Below are positions 1 through 9,357 of a stretch of 64,000 nt of DNA, one piece after another; within the stretch, counting starts at the first letter, position 1, and each line of letters begins with the position of its first letter. Source of the DNA: Ferribacterium limneticum (GTDB lineage: Bacteria; Pseudomonadota; Gammaproteobacteria; Burkholderiales; Rhodocyclaceae); assembly GCF_020510585.1 (NCBI RefSeq), contig NZ_CP075190.1, positions 2,230,001 to 2,294,000 of the forward strand, given 5' to 3'. The notes below the pieces were generated by a model, which was not told the origin of the DNA, did not search any database, and saw only the letters and a program-made list of their open reading frames with translations. The position numbers and the translations under genes were made by a program.

Positions 1-348
1 GGGGGCAAATCGATTTGCCGCAATACGTGCACTGCGTTGTATCGGCTTGACCGATGTAACGCGCTCATTCAAGCCCATGGCCGCCAGCGATGGGTACTCG
101 CCGGGACGCAAGACAACGCAGTGGCCGCGAAACCGTCGGTCTTCGCAGACCTCCCAGCGCCCGCTCCTGACGATGACCGACGAGGCGCGGTCATTGAAAC
201 CGAAACGTTCGAAGTTGCCGATTTGCCGGTCGGTGGAGAACGATTCCCCGGCGAAGCCTTCGCGCTCGTAAAACGTCACGTCAGCGGCAGCCGCCGTACT
301 GATCGCCAAGCAGACCATGGCAAGGATATTTCTCAATCTGGAATTCAT
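1..348 (-). CDS. Beta/gamma-crystallin family protein, 3' end outside window
   Basis: The first 116 codons are visible; the gene continues past the left edge. The product starts with a signal peptide (MNSRLRNILAMVCLAISTAA), and the mature part begins DVTFYEREGFAGESF, followed by DRASSVIVRSGRWEVCEDRR and HCVVLRPGEYPSL. This F-YE-x-FxG-x(n)-SSV-x(n)-W-x-C-x(n)-LxPGxYPSL pattern is that of a beta/gamma-crystallin Greek-key repeat, so an exported, possibly calcium-binding protein is expected. The start is supported by GGAG seven bases upstream of the ATG. The number of crystallin repeats cannot be known from this fragment. Confidence 0.75.
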   Translation of the reverse strand, partial: MNSRLRNILAMVCLAISTAAAADVTFYEREGFAGESFSTDRQIGNFERFGFNDRASSVIVRSGRWEVCEDRRFRGHCVVLRPGEYPSLAAMGLNERVTSVKPIQRSARIAANRFAP

Positions 349-504
349 TGATTTCTCCGGTTCAAGTGCTGGCAGACAGCAGCTTTTGAGGGCAACCATA
401 GCCTGGTCTGGCGGATCGGACTGTGTGGCAACGCACAGAGTCAGCGGGCTAAAATGGGCATCGTGTATCGACCGCGCCGAACAACGCTCACCCTATTGGC
501 AGCC

Positions 505-1131
505 ATGACAACACCCGGAAAACCCAAACCGTTCTCGATGATTCGTGAATTTCAGCTGGCCGACTGGTTCACGCTCGGCAATGCGATCAGCGGCGTTGGT
601 GCGCTGTTTTCGACCATGACTTATCTGCAGACCGGCGATACCAGGCACATCCATTTCGCCTGCGCCCTGCTCGTTGCGGCACTGATCTTTGACGTTCTGG
701 ATGGCCGGATCGCCCGCTGGCGGCAAAAGACATCGGATATCGGCCGCGAGCTTGATTCCCTAGCCGACATCATTTCCTTTGGCGTGGCACCGGCGGTGAT
801 GGGCTACGCCCTGGGCATGAACGGACTTTTTGACCGTATCGTCCTGGCCTACTTTGTCGCCTGCGGCGTCTCGCGGCTGGCCCGCTACAACGTGACGGCG
901 GAAGAGCTTTCGGCCGGCGGCGACAAGGTTAAATACTTTGAAGGCACGCCAATTCCAACCTCGCTGCTAATCGTTGGCATCCTGTTTTTCGCCGCATCAA
1001 CGGGTGCCGTCGGCGGCTCACTGTGGTTCGGCGAACTGACACTTGGCGGATTCAAGCTTCATCCGCTGGTCCTCATGTTCGCCTTGTCCGGCTCGCTGAT
1101 GATCAGTCGAATCAGGGTTCCCAAGCCGTAA
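505..1131 (+). CDS. pssA: CDP-alcohol phosphatidyltransferase (phosphatidylserine synthase-like)
   Basis: An integral membrane enzyme of the CDP-alcohol phosphotransferase family, which joins a CDP-diacylglycerol to an alcohol such as serine. The family signature D-x2-DG-x2-AR-x8-G-x3-D-x3-D is present in DVLDGRIARWRQKTSDIGRE and the following LDSLAD, and several hydrophobic segments surround it. At 208 residues it is a little shorter than most PssA proteins. The ATG at 505 is preferred; an ATG at 538 (MIREFQLADW) is also possible, and the open frame extends upstream to 454. The pssA symbol is a family-level guess; phosphatidylglycerophosphate synthase is less likely given the SLADIISFGVAPA segment. 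Confidence 0.7.
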   Translation: MTTPGKPKPFSMIREFQLADWFTLGNAISGVGALFSTMTYLQTGDTRHIHFACALLVAALIFDVLDGRIARWRQKTSDIGRELDSLADIISFGVAPAVMGYALGMNGLFDRIVLAYFVACGVSRLARYNVTAEELSAGGDKVKYFEGTPIPTSLLIVGILFFAASTGAVGGSLWFGELTLGGFKLHPLVLMFALSGSLMISRIRVPKP

Positions 1132-1152
1132 AGTAGGGAAATCGCAAGAATC

Positions 1153-1192
1153 CCACGGTCAACCGGAAAAAAGGCCAAATTTTGAAATGGCC
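1153..1192 (-). repeat. Dispersed 40-bp repeat, copy 1 (intergenic)
   Basis: On the minus strand it reads GGCCATTTCAAAATTTGGCC, then CTTTTTTCCGGTTGACC and GTGG. It lies between the convergent ends of the pssA-like gene and the hypothetical gene at 1211-1546. It is one of the full-length copies that define the family. Confidence 0.85.
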
Positions 1193-1210
1193 AGACCAGC
1201 CTGAAACCGG

Positions 1211-1546
1211 TCAAGCCTCACCGTTATGCACCGCGCTCAGGCGCTCCGAGACGTATTCGCCGCGTGTCGTCGAGTTGTTTTCCTGACCGTTCGTGGCACA
1301 CCAGGCGAAAAACTCTTCAGGAACGATCTGGTATTCGAGAGCCAGCACGCCGGAGCGCTGGAAGTTACGGCGGGCCAGAACGGCCATCGCCTTCCATTTT
1401 TCGAACGATTCCTCGAAACAGTCGGGATCGACAGCCGTCGCCTTGACCTCGGCCCAGGTTTCCGGGGTGTACCAGGTAACGCCGACAACCAGCGACTGGG
1501 TGCGGCGCTTGGCCTTGATGCTTTGATAGAGGGTGGGTTTTCTCAT
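1211..1546 (-). CDS. Conserved hypothetical protein, 111 aa
   Basis: A small soluble protein beginning MRKPTLYQSIKAKRRTQSLV, with central VVGVTWYTPETWAEVKATAV and FEKWKAMAVLARRNF. There is no signal peptide or membrane segment. It follows nrdB in the same direction, 168 bases downstream, and could be the last gene of that transcript. The open frame extends to 1627, but the Pro/Ser-rich upstream part looks non-coding, so the ATG at 1546 is chosen. I do not recognise the family and assign no function. Confidence 0.6.
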   Translation of the reverse strand: MRKPTLYQSIKAKRRTQSLVVGVTWYTPETWAEVKATAVDPDCFEESFEKWKAMAVLARRNFQRSGVLALEYQIVPEEFFAWCATNGQENNSTTRGEYVSERLSAVHNGEA

Positions 1547-1714
1547 TGTTGGTGGAGATGGCGGAAATGGTTGAGGAAAGGCCGGTAGCGAACAAGAATC
1601 AAGTGACCCACGCAAAAGCAATGCCATCCGCCAGCCTCGTTCTCTCGCCCAGTATTGCGGGGTTGGCCGACATTGGCCAGACCACGCTTGTTAACTTCCC
1701 AACAATCCAGGGTA

Positions 1715-2830
<1,116 letters not shown>

Positions 2831-2854
2831 GTTGTTCTCTCGTGAAAGGTTTGG

Positions 2855-3655
2855 TCAGGCGCCGAAGGCGGCCATCGTTTGCCGCAGTTCTTCCAGCCCC
2901 TTGAGCAAATCCGGGCCGGGATGGGTGAAGTACTCGCCGGTCAGCGGCAGGATAGGGATGCCGGGTTTGGCGATGGCCGGGTTACAGCTTTCACCGCGCT
3001 GGTTTTGCAGGGCAAAGATCAGATCGGGTTGGCGCCGGCCTATCCAGGCGGCGACGTCGCCATCCGGGGCATCCGGTTTGAAGTTGCGGATGCTGTCGTG
3101 GTCGGCCACGACCTCGAAGCCGGCGGCGGAAAAGACTTCATGCAGCGTCGTGCCCTGGCCGAAGGAATACGGCGCATTGCTGCAGGCCGAGAGGATCAGC
3201 ACGCGGCGCTGGCGGCTATCGACCCGCGCCGCGGCGCGCCAGTCGGCGGCGAATTTGTCGACACGGCGATCGATGTCGGCAACACCGGCAGCCCGGCCGA
3301 TGTCGCGCAACATCGCCTCGACCCCGGCCATGCCGCGAAACCCGCCGACGCGCAGGGCCTTGGCGCCAGACGGCGTCGCCGCCTGCACTTTGGCCGCCGG
3401 CGTCCATTCGGAAAAGATGACCAGATCGGGCTCCAGCATGTCGATCACTCCGGCATCGGGGTCGATGACGCCGCCGGTATCCGGCCGGGCCAGGGTGTCG
3501 TAGCGGCTGACGCCGACGATGCAGTCGGTCAGCCCGAGCCAGTCGAGAGCGCGGCTGATGTAGGGCGACTGGCTGACGATGCGCGGGCAGTCGGCGGCTT
3601 GGGCGAGCCCGGCCGAGAGGGTCAGGCAGAGCAAGGCAATGGCGCGGAATTTCAT
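2855..3655 (-). CDS. btuF: Periplasmic binding protein, BtuF-like (cobalamin/iron-complex ABC transporter)
   Basis: A 266-residue exported protein with signal peptide MKFRAIALLCLTLSAGLAQA followed by CPRIVSQSPYISRALDWLGL, the typical beginning of cobalamin/ferric-siderophore binding proteins. DLVIFSEWTP and PDLIFALQNQ match the two-lobed fold of that family. No lipobox is seen. Its position between nrdA and nrdB, under a cobalamin riboswitch, argues for vitamin B12 or a corrinoid as ligand, though the sequence alone would also fit iron complexes. The start at 3655 has AAAGGAAAACC before the ATG; an upstream ATG at 3679 overlaps the stop of the preceding small ORF. No permease or ATPase gene is next to it. 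Confidence 0.75.
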   Translation of the reverse strand: MKFRAIALLCLTLSAGLAQAADCPRIVSQSPYISRALDWLGLTDCIVGVSRYDTLARPDTGGVIDPDAGVIDMLEPDLVIFSEWTPAAKVQAATPSGAKALRVGGFRGMAGVEAMLRDIGRAAGVADIDRRVDKFAADWRAAARVDSRQRRVLILSACSNAPYSFGQGTTLHEVFSAAGFEVVADHDSIRNFKPDAPDGDVAAWIGRRQPDLIFALQNQRGESCNPAIAKPGIPILPLTGEYFTHPGPDLLKGLEELRQTMAAFGA

Positions 3656-3675
3656 GGTTTTCCTTTGGTTCGGAT

Positions 3676-3783
3676 TCATTGGCAGGCCTCGCACTCCGGG
3701 TTGTGGCTACGGCCGCTGCGCTTAACCTGGCAAGCCAGGTTAGCCTGCGCCGCAACCCGTCGAAGAAGTTGGTCGGGTTTCAT
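3676..3783 (-). CDS. Small ORF, 35 aa, repeating the NrdA C-terminal CxxC tail
   Basis: The ATG overlaps the nrdA stop codon (ATGA), and its own TGA overlaps an ATG of the next gene at 3679, so all three frames are translationally chained. The product starts MKPDQLLRRVAAQ and ends NPECEACQ, exactly the last eight residues of NrdA. The two DNA copies (about 3676-3703 and 3780-3807) differ only at synonymous positions (GAA/GAG and GCA/GCC). A GGAG inside the nrdA end could serve as ribosome binding site. It may be a redox-active micro-protein or simply the relic of a tandem duplication; the synonymous-only changes favour selection on the peptide but are few. Confidence 0.45.
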   Translation of the reverse strand: MKPDQLLRRVAAQANLACQVKRSGRSHNPECEACQ

Positions 3784-6545
3784 TGGCATGCTTCGCACTC
3801 CGGGTTGTCTATCGCGCAGAACTTCGGCTCGTCCGGAACCGCCGCCTCGTCGCGCCCGCCCGCTTTCTCGGCCTGGCTGGCGCCCAGCGTGCGCAGGTAG
3901 TAGGTCGTTTTCAAACCGCGCAACCAGGCCAGTTTGTAGATTTCGTCGAGCTTCTTGCCGGAAGGCAGCGCCAGATAGAGGTTGAGCGACTGGGCCTGGT
4001 CGATCCATTTCTGACGACGGGCGGCGGCTTCGATGAGCCATACCGGGTCGATCTCAAAGGCCGTCGCGTAGCGCGCCTTGAGCTCTTCCGGTACGCGCTC
4101 GATGCGGGCCAGCGAGCCGTCGAAATACTTGAGGTCGGCGACCATGACTTCGTCCCACAGGCCGAGCGCTTTGAGGTCGCGGACCAGCGCGTCATTGACC
4201 ACGGTGAACTCGCCGGACAGGTTCGATTTGACGTAGAGGTTCTGGTAGGCCGGCTCGATGCTGGCCGAGACGCCGACGATGTTGGAGATGGTCGCGGTCG
4301 GCGCGATGGCGACGCAGTTGGAATTGCGCATGCCGTGGCGGGCGATGCGTTCGCGTAGCATTTCCCAATTTTGCGAAAAATTCCGGTTGACCGTCACCGC
4401 CGTGCCCCGCCCTGCTTCCAATAGCTGAATGGAGTCAAGCGGCAGGATGCCCTGATCCCACAGGCTGCCGGTGAAGCTCGAATAGCGGCCGCGTTCGCGG
4501 GCCAGTTCGCTCGATGCCGAGTAGGCGTGATAGCAGACGGCTTCCATGGTCCGGTCGGCGAATTCCACCGCAGCGGTCGACGCGTAAGGCAGGCCGATTT
4601 CGTACAGACAATCGGCAAAACCCATGATGCCGAGGCCGACCGGGCGATGCCGCAGGTTGGCGTTGCGTGCCTTGGGCGTGGCGTAGAAGTTGATGTCGAC
4701 GACGTTGTCGAGCATGCGCAACGCGGTGGTCACGGTGCGGGCCAGCTTGGCCTGATCCAATGCGCCGTCCTTCAGATGCGCCAGCAGATTGACCGAACCG
4801 AGGTTGCAGACCGCCGTTTCCTCATCCGAGGTATTGAGCGTGATCTCCGTGCACAGGTTGCTCGAATGCACGACGCCGACGTGCTGCTGCGGCGAGCGCA
4901 GGTTGCAGGCATCCTTGAAGGTGATCCACGGATGGCCGGTTTCGAACAGCATGGTCAGCATCTTGCGCCACAGTTGGACGGCGGGAATCTTCTTGTGCAG
5001 CTTGAGCCGACCGGCGGCTGCTTCCACCTCGTAGCCGACGTAGGCCGCCTCGAATTCGGCGCCGAATTTGTCATGCAGATCGGGCACGTCGACCGGCGAG
5101 AACAGCGTCCATTCACCGTTGTCCATCACCCGCTGCATGAACAGGTCGGGTATCCAGTTGGCCGTGTTCATGTCGTGCGTACGGCGGCGCTCGTCGCCGG
5201 TGTTTTTGCGCAGGTCGAGGAATTCCTCGATATCGAGGTGCCAGGTTTCGAGATAGGCGCAGACGGCCCCCTTGCGCTTGCCACCCTGGTTCACGGCGAC
5301 CGCCGTGTCATTGACCACCTTCAAAAATGGAATGACGCCCTGACTCTGGCCGTTGGTGCCCTTGATCCGGCTGCCCAGCGAACGCACCGGCGTCCAGTCG
5401 TTGCCCAGGCCGCCGGCGTATTTCTGCAGCAGGGCGTTTTCCTTGATCGACTGGTAGATGCCGTCGAGATCGTCGGCGACGGTGGTCAGGTAGCACGACG
5501 ACAGTTGCGAATGCAGCGTGCCGCTGTTGAACAGGGTCGGCGTCGAGCACATGAAATCGAAACTGGAAATCAGGTCGTAGAACTCGATGGCGCGGGCTTC
5601 GCGGTCGATTTCATTGAGCGCCAGACCCATCGCGACACGCATGAAGAAAATCTGCGGCAGCTCGATGCGGCGGCCGGCTATGTGCAGGAAATAGCGGTCG
5701 TACAGCGTCTGCAGGCCGAGGTAGCCGAACTGCAAATCGCGCTCCGGCTTCAGTGCTTTGGCCAGACGCGGCAGGTCGAAACTGGCCAGACGCGGGTCGA
5801 GCAGTTCGGCAGCGATGCCGCGTTGTATGAATTTTGGCCAATATTTCCGGTTGACCGTGGCAAAGTCCTCCGCCGCCACCGGCGCGCCAATCACCTCCTC
5901 GCTCAGGCTGGCCAGCAGCAGGCGGGCCGTCGCGTAGTTGTAGCCCGGCTCGCGCTCGATCAGGGTGCGCGCGGCGAGGATCAGGGCCTGCTGCACATCG
6001 GCCATGGCGACGCCATCGTAGAGATTCTTCAGCGCCTGATCGAGGATGGTTCGTGCCGAAACGCTCTCGCCCAGCCCGGCGCAGGCAGCTTCGCATGTTT
6101 TCAGCAAGGCGGCGATATCGAGCGGCTGGCGCTGGCCATCGACCAGAACATGGAGCACCGGCGCACCGGCCACCTCGGCCAGGCTTCCCCGTTCGGCGGT
6201 CCGGCGTTCGCGGTACAGCACGTAGGCGCGGGCGACGTCGTGCTCGCCGGCGCGCATCAACGCCAGTTCGACCTGATCCTGGATGTCCTCGATATGTACC
6301 GTGCCACCATCCGGCGAACGGCGCGTCAGCGACCGGACAACCGTCTGCGTCAGGCGGGAAACAACTTCGCGAAGGCGTGACGAAACGGCGCTCTGGCTGC
6401 CCTCGACAGCGAGAAACGCCTTGCTCAGCGCAACGGCGATCTTGTCGGCGTCGAACGCAACGAGCGCGCCGTTACGCCGGATGACCTGAAGGGCGGCAAC
6501 GGCAAACTCGTTGTCGGCAGAAAGTGCGTGAACAGTGGATGGCAA
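3780..6545 (-). CDS. nrdA: Class Ia ribonucleotide reductase, alpha (R1) subunit
   Basis: Large catalytic subunit (921 aa from a TTG start at 6545, preceded by GGAG seven bases upstream). An N-terminal ATP-cone (VIRRNGALVAFDADKIAVAL) is followed by the barrel. Active-site cysteines are visible in QLSSCYL and AVCNLGSVNL, the N-x-C-x-E motif in NLCTEI, the electron-transfer tyrosine pair in LKTTYYLRTLG, and the C-terminal redox pair in NPECEACQ. Two dispersed repeat copies are in frame: residues about 229-239 (ATVNRKYWPKF) just after the cone region, and about 718-729 (VTVNRNFSQNWEM) in a loop ahead of GMRNSNCVAIAPTATISNI. A longer open frame to 6710 would run toward the riboswitch and looks non-coding. 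Confidence 0.95.
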   Translation of the reverse strand: MPSTVHALSADNEFAVAALQVIRRNGALVAFDADKIAVALSKAFLAVEGSQSAVSSRLREVVSRLTQTVVRSLTRRSPDGGTVHIEDIQDQVELALMRAGEHDVARAYVLYRERRTAERGSLAEVAGAPVLHVLVDGQRQPLDIAALLKTCEAACAGLGESVSARTILDQALKNLYDGVAMADVQQALILAARTLIEREPGYNYATARLLLASLSEEVIGAPVAAEDFATVNRKYWPKFIQRGIAAELLDPRLASFDLPRLAKALKPERDLQFGYLGLQTLYDRYFLHIAGRRIELPQIFFMRVAMGLALNEIDREARAIEFYDLISSFDFMCSTPTLFNSGTLHSQLSSCYLTTVADDLDGIYQSIKENALLQKYAGGLGNDWTPVRSLGSRIKGTNGQSQGVIPFLKVVNDTAVAVNQGGKRKGAVCAYLETWHLDIEEFLDLRKNTGDERRRTHDMNTANWIPDLFMQRVMDNGEWTLFSPVDVPDLHDKFGAEFEAAYVGYEVEAAAGRLKLHKKIPAVQLWRKMLTMLFETGHPWITFKDACNLRSPQQHVGVVHSSNLCTEITLNTSDEETAVCNLGSVNLLAHLKDGALDQAKLARTVTTALRMLDNVVDINFYATPKARNANLRHRPVGLGIMGFADCLYEIGLPYASTAAVEFADRTMEAVCYHAYSASSELARERGRYSSFTGSLWDQGILPLDSIQLLEAGRGTAVTVNRNFSQNWEMLRERIARHGMRNSNCVAIAPTATISNIVGVSASIEPAYQNLYVKSNLSGEFTVVNDALVRDLKALGLWDEVMVADLKYFDGSLARIERVPEELKARYATAFEIDPVWLIEAAARRQKWIDQAQSLNLYLALPSGKKLDEIYKLAWLRGLKTTYYLRTLGASQAEKAGGRDEAAVPDEPKFCAIDNPECEACQ
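4361..4394 (+). repeat. Dispersed repeat, copy 3 (inside nrdA, C-terminal half)
   Basis: The plus strand reads TTTCCCAATTTTGCGAAAAA then TTCCGGTTGACCGT. It is antisense to nrdA and encodes TVNRNFSQNWEM. The terminal GG/GC of block 2 has changed to CA. Confidence 0.8.
5830..5861 (+). repeat. Dispersed repeat, copy 4 (inside nrdA, N-terminal third)
   Basis: The plus strand reads AATTTTGGCCAATA then TTTCCGGTTGACCGTGGC. It is antisense to nrdA and encodes ATVNRKYWPKF. It is the second copy in this one gene. Confidence 0.85.
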
Positions 6546-6721
6546 GGCGATTCTCCGTAACGGGGGGCGGAGAACCGGGTGCGCGGGCGGCAATCGAGCG
6601 CAGGCCAAGGCTTCGGGAAAATTCCCGATAGCAGATAGGCACAGCACGCAAACGGCCAAAGGACCACGCAAAAACCTCTCGTCCGGGACACCCCGCCCCA
6701 AAAACATCAAAGAAAGTTCGT

Positions 6722-6895
6722 TGCGGCAGGTCTCCTGGCTCTCGGTTCAGCGCGCTTCACCTACCTTCCCGGACGCATCCAGTGGCGTGTGTTGGCGAAG
6801 CGCTCGCCGATTACAGTTGCGGGGGCAGCCCCGGAATTCAGACCTTGCGGCCTGGCACCGGATTCCCGTTTTAATCCCCGGAAAGGGAACCATCA
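6722..6895 (-). promoter_or_regulatory. Cobalamin (AdoCbl) riboswitch ahead of nrdA
   Basis: Read on the minus strand, the conserved elements come in the expected order: GGTGCC, then GGGGCTGCCCCCGCAACTGT, then GCCACTGG, GGGAAGGT and, at the 3' end, GAGCCAGGAGACCTGCC (the B12 box). It lies about 175 bases upstream of the nrdA TTG start, on the same strand. In known cases B12 binding turns expression off, so nrdA, the BtuF-like gene and nrdB should be repressed when the vitamin is plentiful, as in bacteria that also own the B12-dependent class II enzyme NrdJ. Confidence 0.93.
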
Positions 6896-7010
6896 ACGGG
6901 GCGAAGTCTAGCCAAGCCGCCCAGGGCATGTCAAGGAGATAAACAACTAGATGTAGTAGTTATCACTACGAATCAAACTATATAACGGAAAAATCAACCG
7001 AATTGACGAC

Positions 7011-7370
7011 TCAACTACGGACCACATGCAGCTCCGGGGGGCGTTTCGCGGTCGCCTGTTGATCCAGCTTTGTCTGGACAAGCTGAAGGGTCACCATGTC
7101 CATCCGACTGGTCTGGATCGAGTCGCGAATCACGGCAGCAACGATCTCGGCGACCGTGACATCGCAGCCGGTATCGACGAAATGCTTGAAATAGATCAGC
7201 GTAATCCGCGCCCAAGCCGCCGGGCTGATCTGGACGATGAACTCGTTGCGCAAGCTGCGCTGCGCATTTTCCAGGCACTCATCGACCAGGCGCCCCGCGT
7301 CGCTCGCTAGTGGCGGCGCCAATAGCGCCAGGCTGGCGCAGATCTGGTCTCTCAAATGATCAAGGTTCAT
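7011..7370 (-). CDS. Hypothetical protein, 119 aa
   Basis: Begins MNLDHLRDQICASLALLAPP and looks mostly alpha-helical, with ISPAAWARITLIYFKHFVDT in the middle and a charged C-terminus (KRPPELHVVRS). There is no signal peptide. The start at 7370 has GGGAGG upstream; the frame is open to 7415. It is transcribed toward the nrd leader but separated from it by the riboswitch region. I do not recognise the family. Confidence 0.55.
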   Translation of the reverse strand: MNLDHLRDQICASLALLAPPLASDAGRLVDECLENAQRSLRNEFIVQISPAAWARITLIYFKHFVDTGCDVTVAEIVAAVIRDSIQTSRMDMVTLQLVQTKLDQQATAKRPPELHVVRS

Positions 7371-7506
7371 GCCGAAGGCCCTCCCCGATTCAGAAGCATT
7401 CCTAACGTCGACCAACAGCCCGGCAGGAAGTTCGGGCTCTGCGACGCGGCGGGGCCGGCCGTAAAGTCGGCTATCATCGTCAGGCTCCAGACCTCATCCC
7501 TGCCCC

Positions 7507-8883
7507 ATGCGTCCCCTAGCCTTCGTTGACCTCGAAACCACCGGTGCCACCGCCACCCATGACCGCATCACGGAAATCGGCATTGTCGAAGTCGATGCCG
7601 ACGGCACCGTTCGCGAGTGGCAGCAACTGGTCAATCCCGGCATGCGGATTCCGCCCTTTATCGAGCAACTGACCGGCATCAGCAACGACATGGTGGCCGA
7701 TGCGCCGCCGTTCGAGGCGGTGGCCGCCGAAACCATGAAGCGCCTGGAAGGCCGGCTGTTCATCGCCCACAACGCACGTTTCGACTACGGCTTCCTGAAA
7801 AACGAATTCAAGCGCCTCGGCATCACCTTCCGCGCTTCGGTGCTGTGCACCGTCAAGCTGTCGCGCGCGCTGTTTCCCGAACACAAGCGGCACAACCTCG
7901 ACAGCCTGATCGAGCGCCACGACCTGCAGGCCGCCGCCCGGCACCGGGCACTGGCCGATGCCCAGTTGATATTTCAATTTTGGCAAAAAATTCGGGTTGA
8001 CCGTAGCAACGAGCAAATCGAGGCCGCGCTCAAGGCGCAGAACGCCCATCCCAGCCTGCCGCCGCATCTCGACGCCGGGATCATCGATGAACTGCCGGAA
8101 ACCCACGGCGTTTATCTGTTCTACGGCGAAAACAACCTGCCGCTCTACGTCGGCAAGGCCAAGGACATCCGCCAGCGCGTGCTCTCGCACTTTGCCGGCG
8201 ACCACAGCGCCGCCAAGGAAATGGAACTGGCGCAGCAGGTCAAGCGCATCGACTGGATCGAAACGGCCGGTGAAATCGGCGCGCTGCTCAAGGAATCGGC
8301 GCTGATCAAGCAATTGCAGCCGTCGCACAACCGCCAGTTGCGCAAGAACGACGAAGCCTGCACATGGACGCTGGTCGACGAAGGCGAAGGCTGGCTGCGC
8401 CCGCAACTCGTGGCGCTGGCCGACATCGAGGCCGGCCTGACCAGCGCCTGCTACGGCCTGTTCAAGACGACCAAGGAGGCCAACAACGTCCTGCGCGCCC
8501 TGGCCGAATCGCACAATCTGTGCGACGTGCTGCTCGGTCTGGAAAAAGCCAAACCCGGCAAACCGTGCTTCGGCTACCAGCTCCGGCGTTGCAAGGGCGC
8601 CTGCGTTGGTGCCGAGCCCTACGCCAAGCACACGGTTCGCCTGATCTCCGCCCTCGTCGGCCTCAAGCTCGTCGCCTGGCCCTTCGCCGGCCCCGGGCTG
8701 GTCCGCGAGGGCGACGAAATCCACCTCATCGAAGGCTGGCGCTACCTCGGCAGCGCCGCCTCGGACGAAGAACTGCACACCCTGCTCGACAGCCCGCGCC
8801 CGCCTTTCGACCGCGACATCTACAAAATTCTGACGAAATACGTCGGCAAGCTGATTCCGTTATCATCAAGCCGACCATCCTGA
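7507..8883 (+). CDS. DnaQ-type 3'-5' exonuclease fused to a GIY-YIG (UvrC/Cho-like) endonuclease
   Basis: 458 residues. Residues 1-160 form a DEDDh exonuclease: DLETTG (Exo I), HNARFDYGFL (Exo II) and RHRALADAQ (Exo III). Residues about 195-280 are a GIY-YIG nuclease domain (GVYLFYGENNLPLYVGKAKD then IRQRV), as in UvrC and Cho, which cut damaged DNA. The C-terminal 170 residues hold CFGYQLRRCKGACVG, also typical of UvrC-like proteins. A dispersed repeat copy encodes FQFWQKIRVDRSN exactly in the linker between the two nuclease domains. Proteins of this architecture are usually annotated as DNA polymerase III epsilon-like; a repair role is more likely than replication proofreading. Confidence 0.88.
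   Translation: MRPLAFVDLETTGATATHDRITEIGIVEVDADGTVREWQQLVNPGMRIPPFIEQLTGISNDMVADAPPFEAVAAETMKRLEGRLFIAHNARFDYGFLKNEFKRLGITFRASVLCTVKLSRALFPEHKRHNLDSLIERHDLQAAARHRALADAQLIFQFWQKIRVDRSNEQIEAALKAQNAHPSLPPHLDAGIIDELPETHGVYLFYGENNLPLYVGKAKDIRQRVLSHFAGDHSAAKEMELAQQVKRIDWIETAGEIGALLKESALIKQLQPSHNRQLRKNDEACTWTLVDEGEGWLRPQLVALADIEAGLTSACYGLFKTTKEANNVLRALAESHNLCDVLLGLEKAKPGKPCFGYQLRRCKGACVGAEPYAKHTVRLISALVGLKLVAWPFAGPGLVREGDEIHLIEGWRYLGSAASDEELHTLLDSPRPPFDRDIYKILTKYVGKLIPLSSSRPS
7971..8007 (+). repeat. Dispersed repeat, copy 5 (exonuclease/GIY-YIG linker)
   Basis: The plus strand reads ATTTCAATTTTGGCAAAAAA then TTCGGGTTGACCGTAGC. It is in sense orientation and encodes FQFWQKIRVDRS between the two nuclease domains. 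Confidence 0.85.
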
Positions 8884-8894
8884 ACGGAACGATC

Positions 8895-9356
8895 ATGAAA
8901 ACCGCTGCCCTTGTTCTCGCTGCCATCTCGGCCTTCTCCCTGCCCGTCGCCGCCGAAGAAATCGGCTGCGCGACCACCACCTGGAAGCTGATCGGAGCCA
9001 ATCACCGGGTCTGCATTTACGCCTACGACGACCCGAAAATTTCCGGCGTCACCTGCCACGTCAGCCAGGCGCGTACCGGCGGCGTCAAGGGCAGCTTCGG
9101 GCTGGCCGAAGATCCGTCGCAGTTCTCGCTGGCCTGCCGCCAGATCGGCCCGATCACCCTGCCGGTCAAGCTGGCAGAAGACGAAATCGTGTTCAGCAAC
9201 GACACCTCAATTTTCTTCAAGGAAACCGATGTCCATCGCTTCTTCGACCACAAGCGCAACGTCCTGATCTACATGGCGATCAGCCGCAAGATCATCGAAG
9301 GCGCCCCGGCCAACGCCATTTCGACCGTGCCGATCCAGCCCTGGGGCGGCAAGTAA
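8895..9356 (+). CDS. creA: CreA family periplasmic protein
   Basis: A 153-residue exported protein (signal peptide MKTAALVLAAISAFSLPVAA) with the CreA-family core: KISGVTCHVSQARTGGVKG, LAEDPSQFSLACRQIGPI, VFSNDTSIFFKETDVHRFFD and NVLIYMAISRKIIEG. The family is widespread in proteobacteria, but its biochemical role is not established. It follows the nuclease gene by 11 bases and precedes the cupin gene by one base, so the three are probably co-transcribed. Confidence 0.85.
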   Translation: MKTAALVLAAISAFSLPVAAEEIGCATTTWKLIGANHRVCIYAYDDPKISGVTCHVSQARTGGVKGSFGLAEDPSQFSLACRQIGPITLPVKLAEDEIVFSNDTSIFFKETDVHRFFDHKRNVLIYMAISRKIIEGAPANAISTVPIQPWGGK

Positions 9357-9357
9357 G

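Noticed and set aside
3719..3743. Perfect inverted repeat TAACCTGGC/GCCAGGTTA downstream of nrdA as a terminator
   Set aside because: The loop is only two bases if fully paired, and there is no T-run on either side; it lies in the small coupled ORF.
4527..6380. 617-codon plus-strand frame opposite nrdA
   Set aside because: Shadow frame of nrdA; no domain recognisable and no ribosome binding site.
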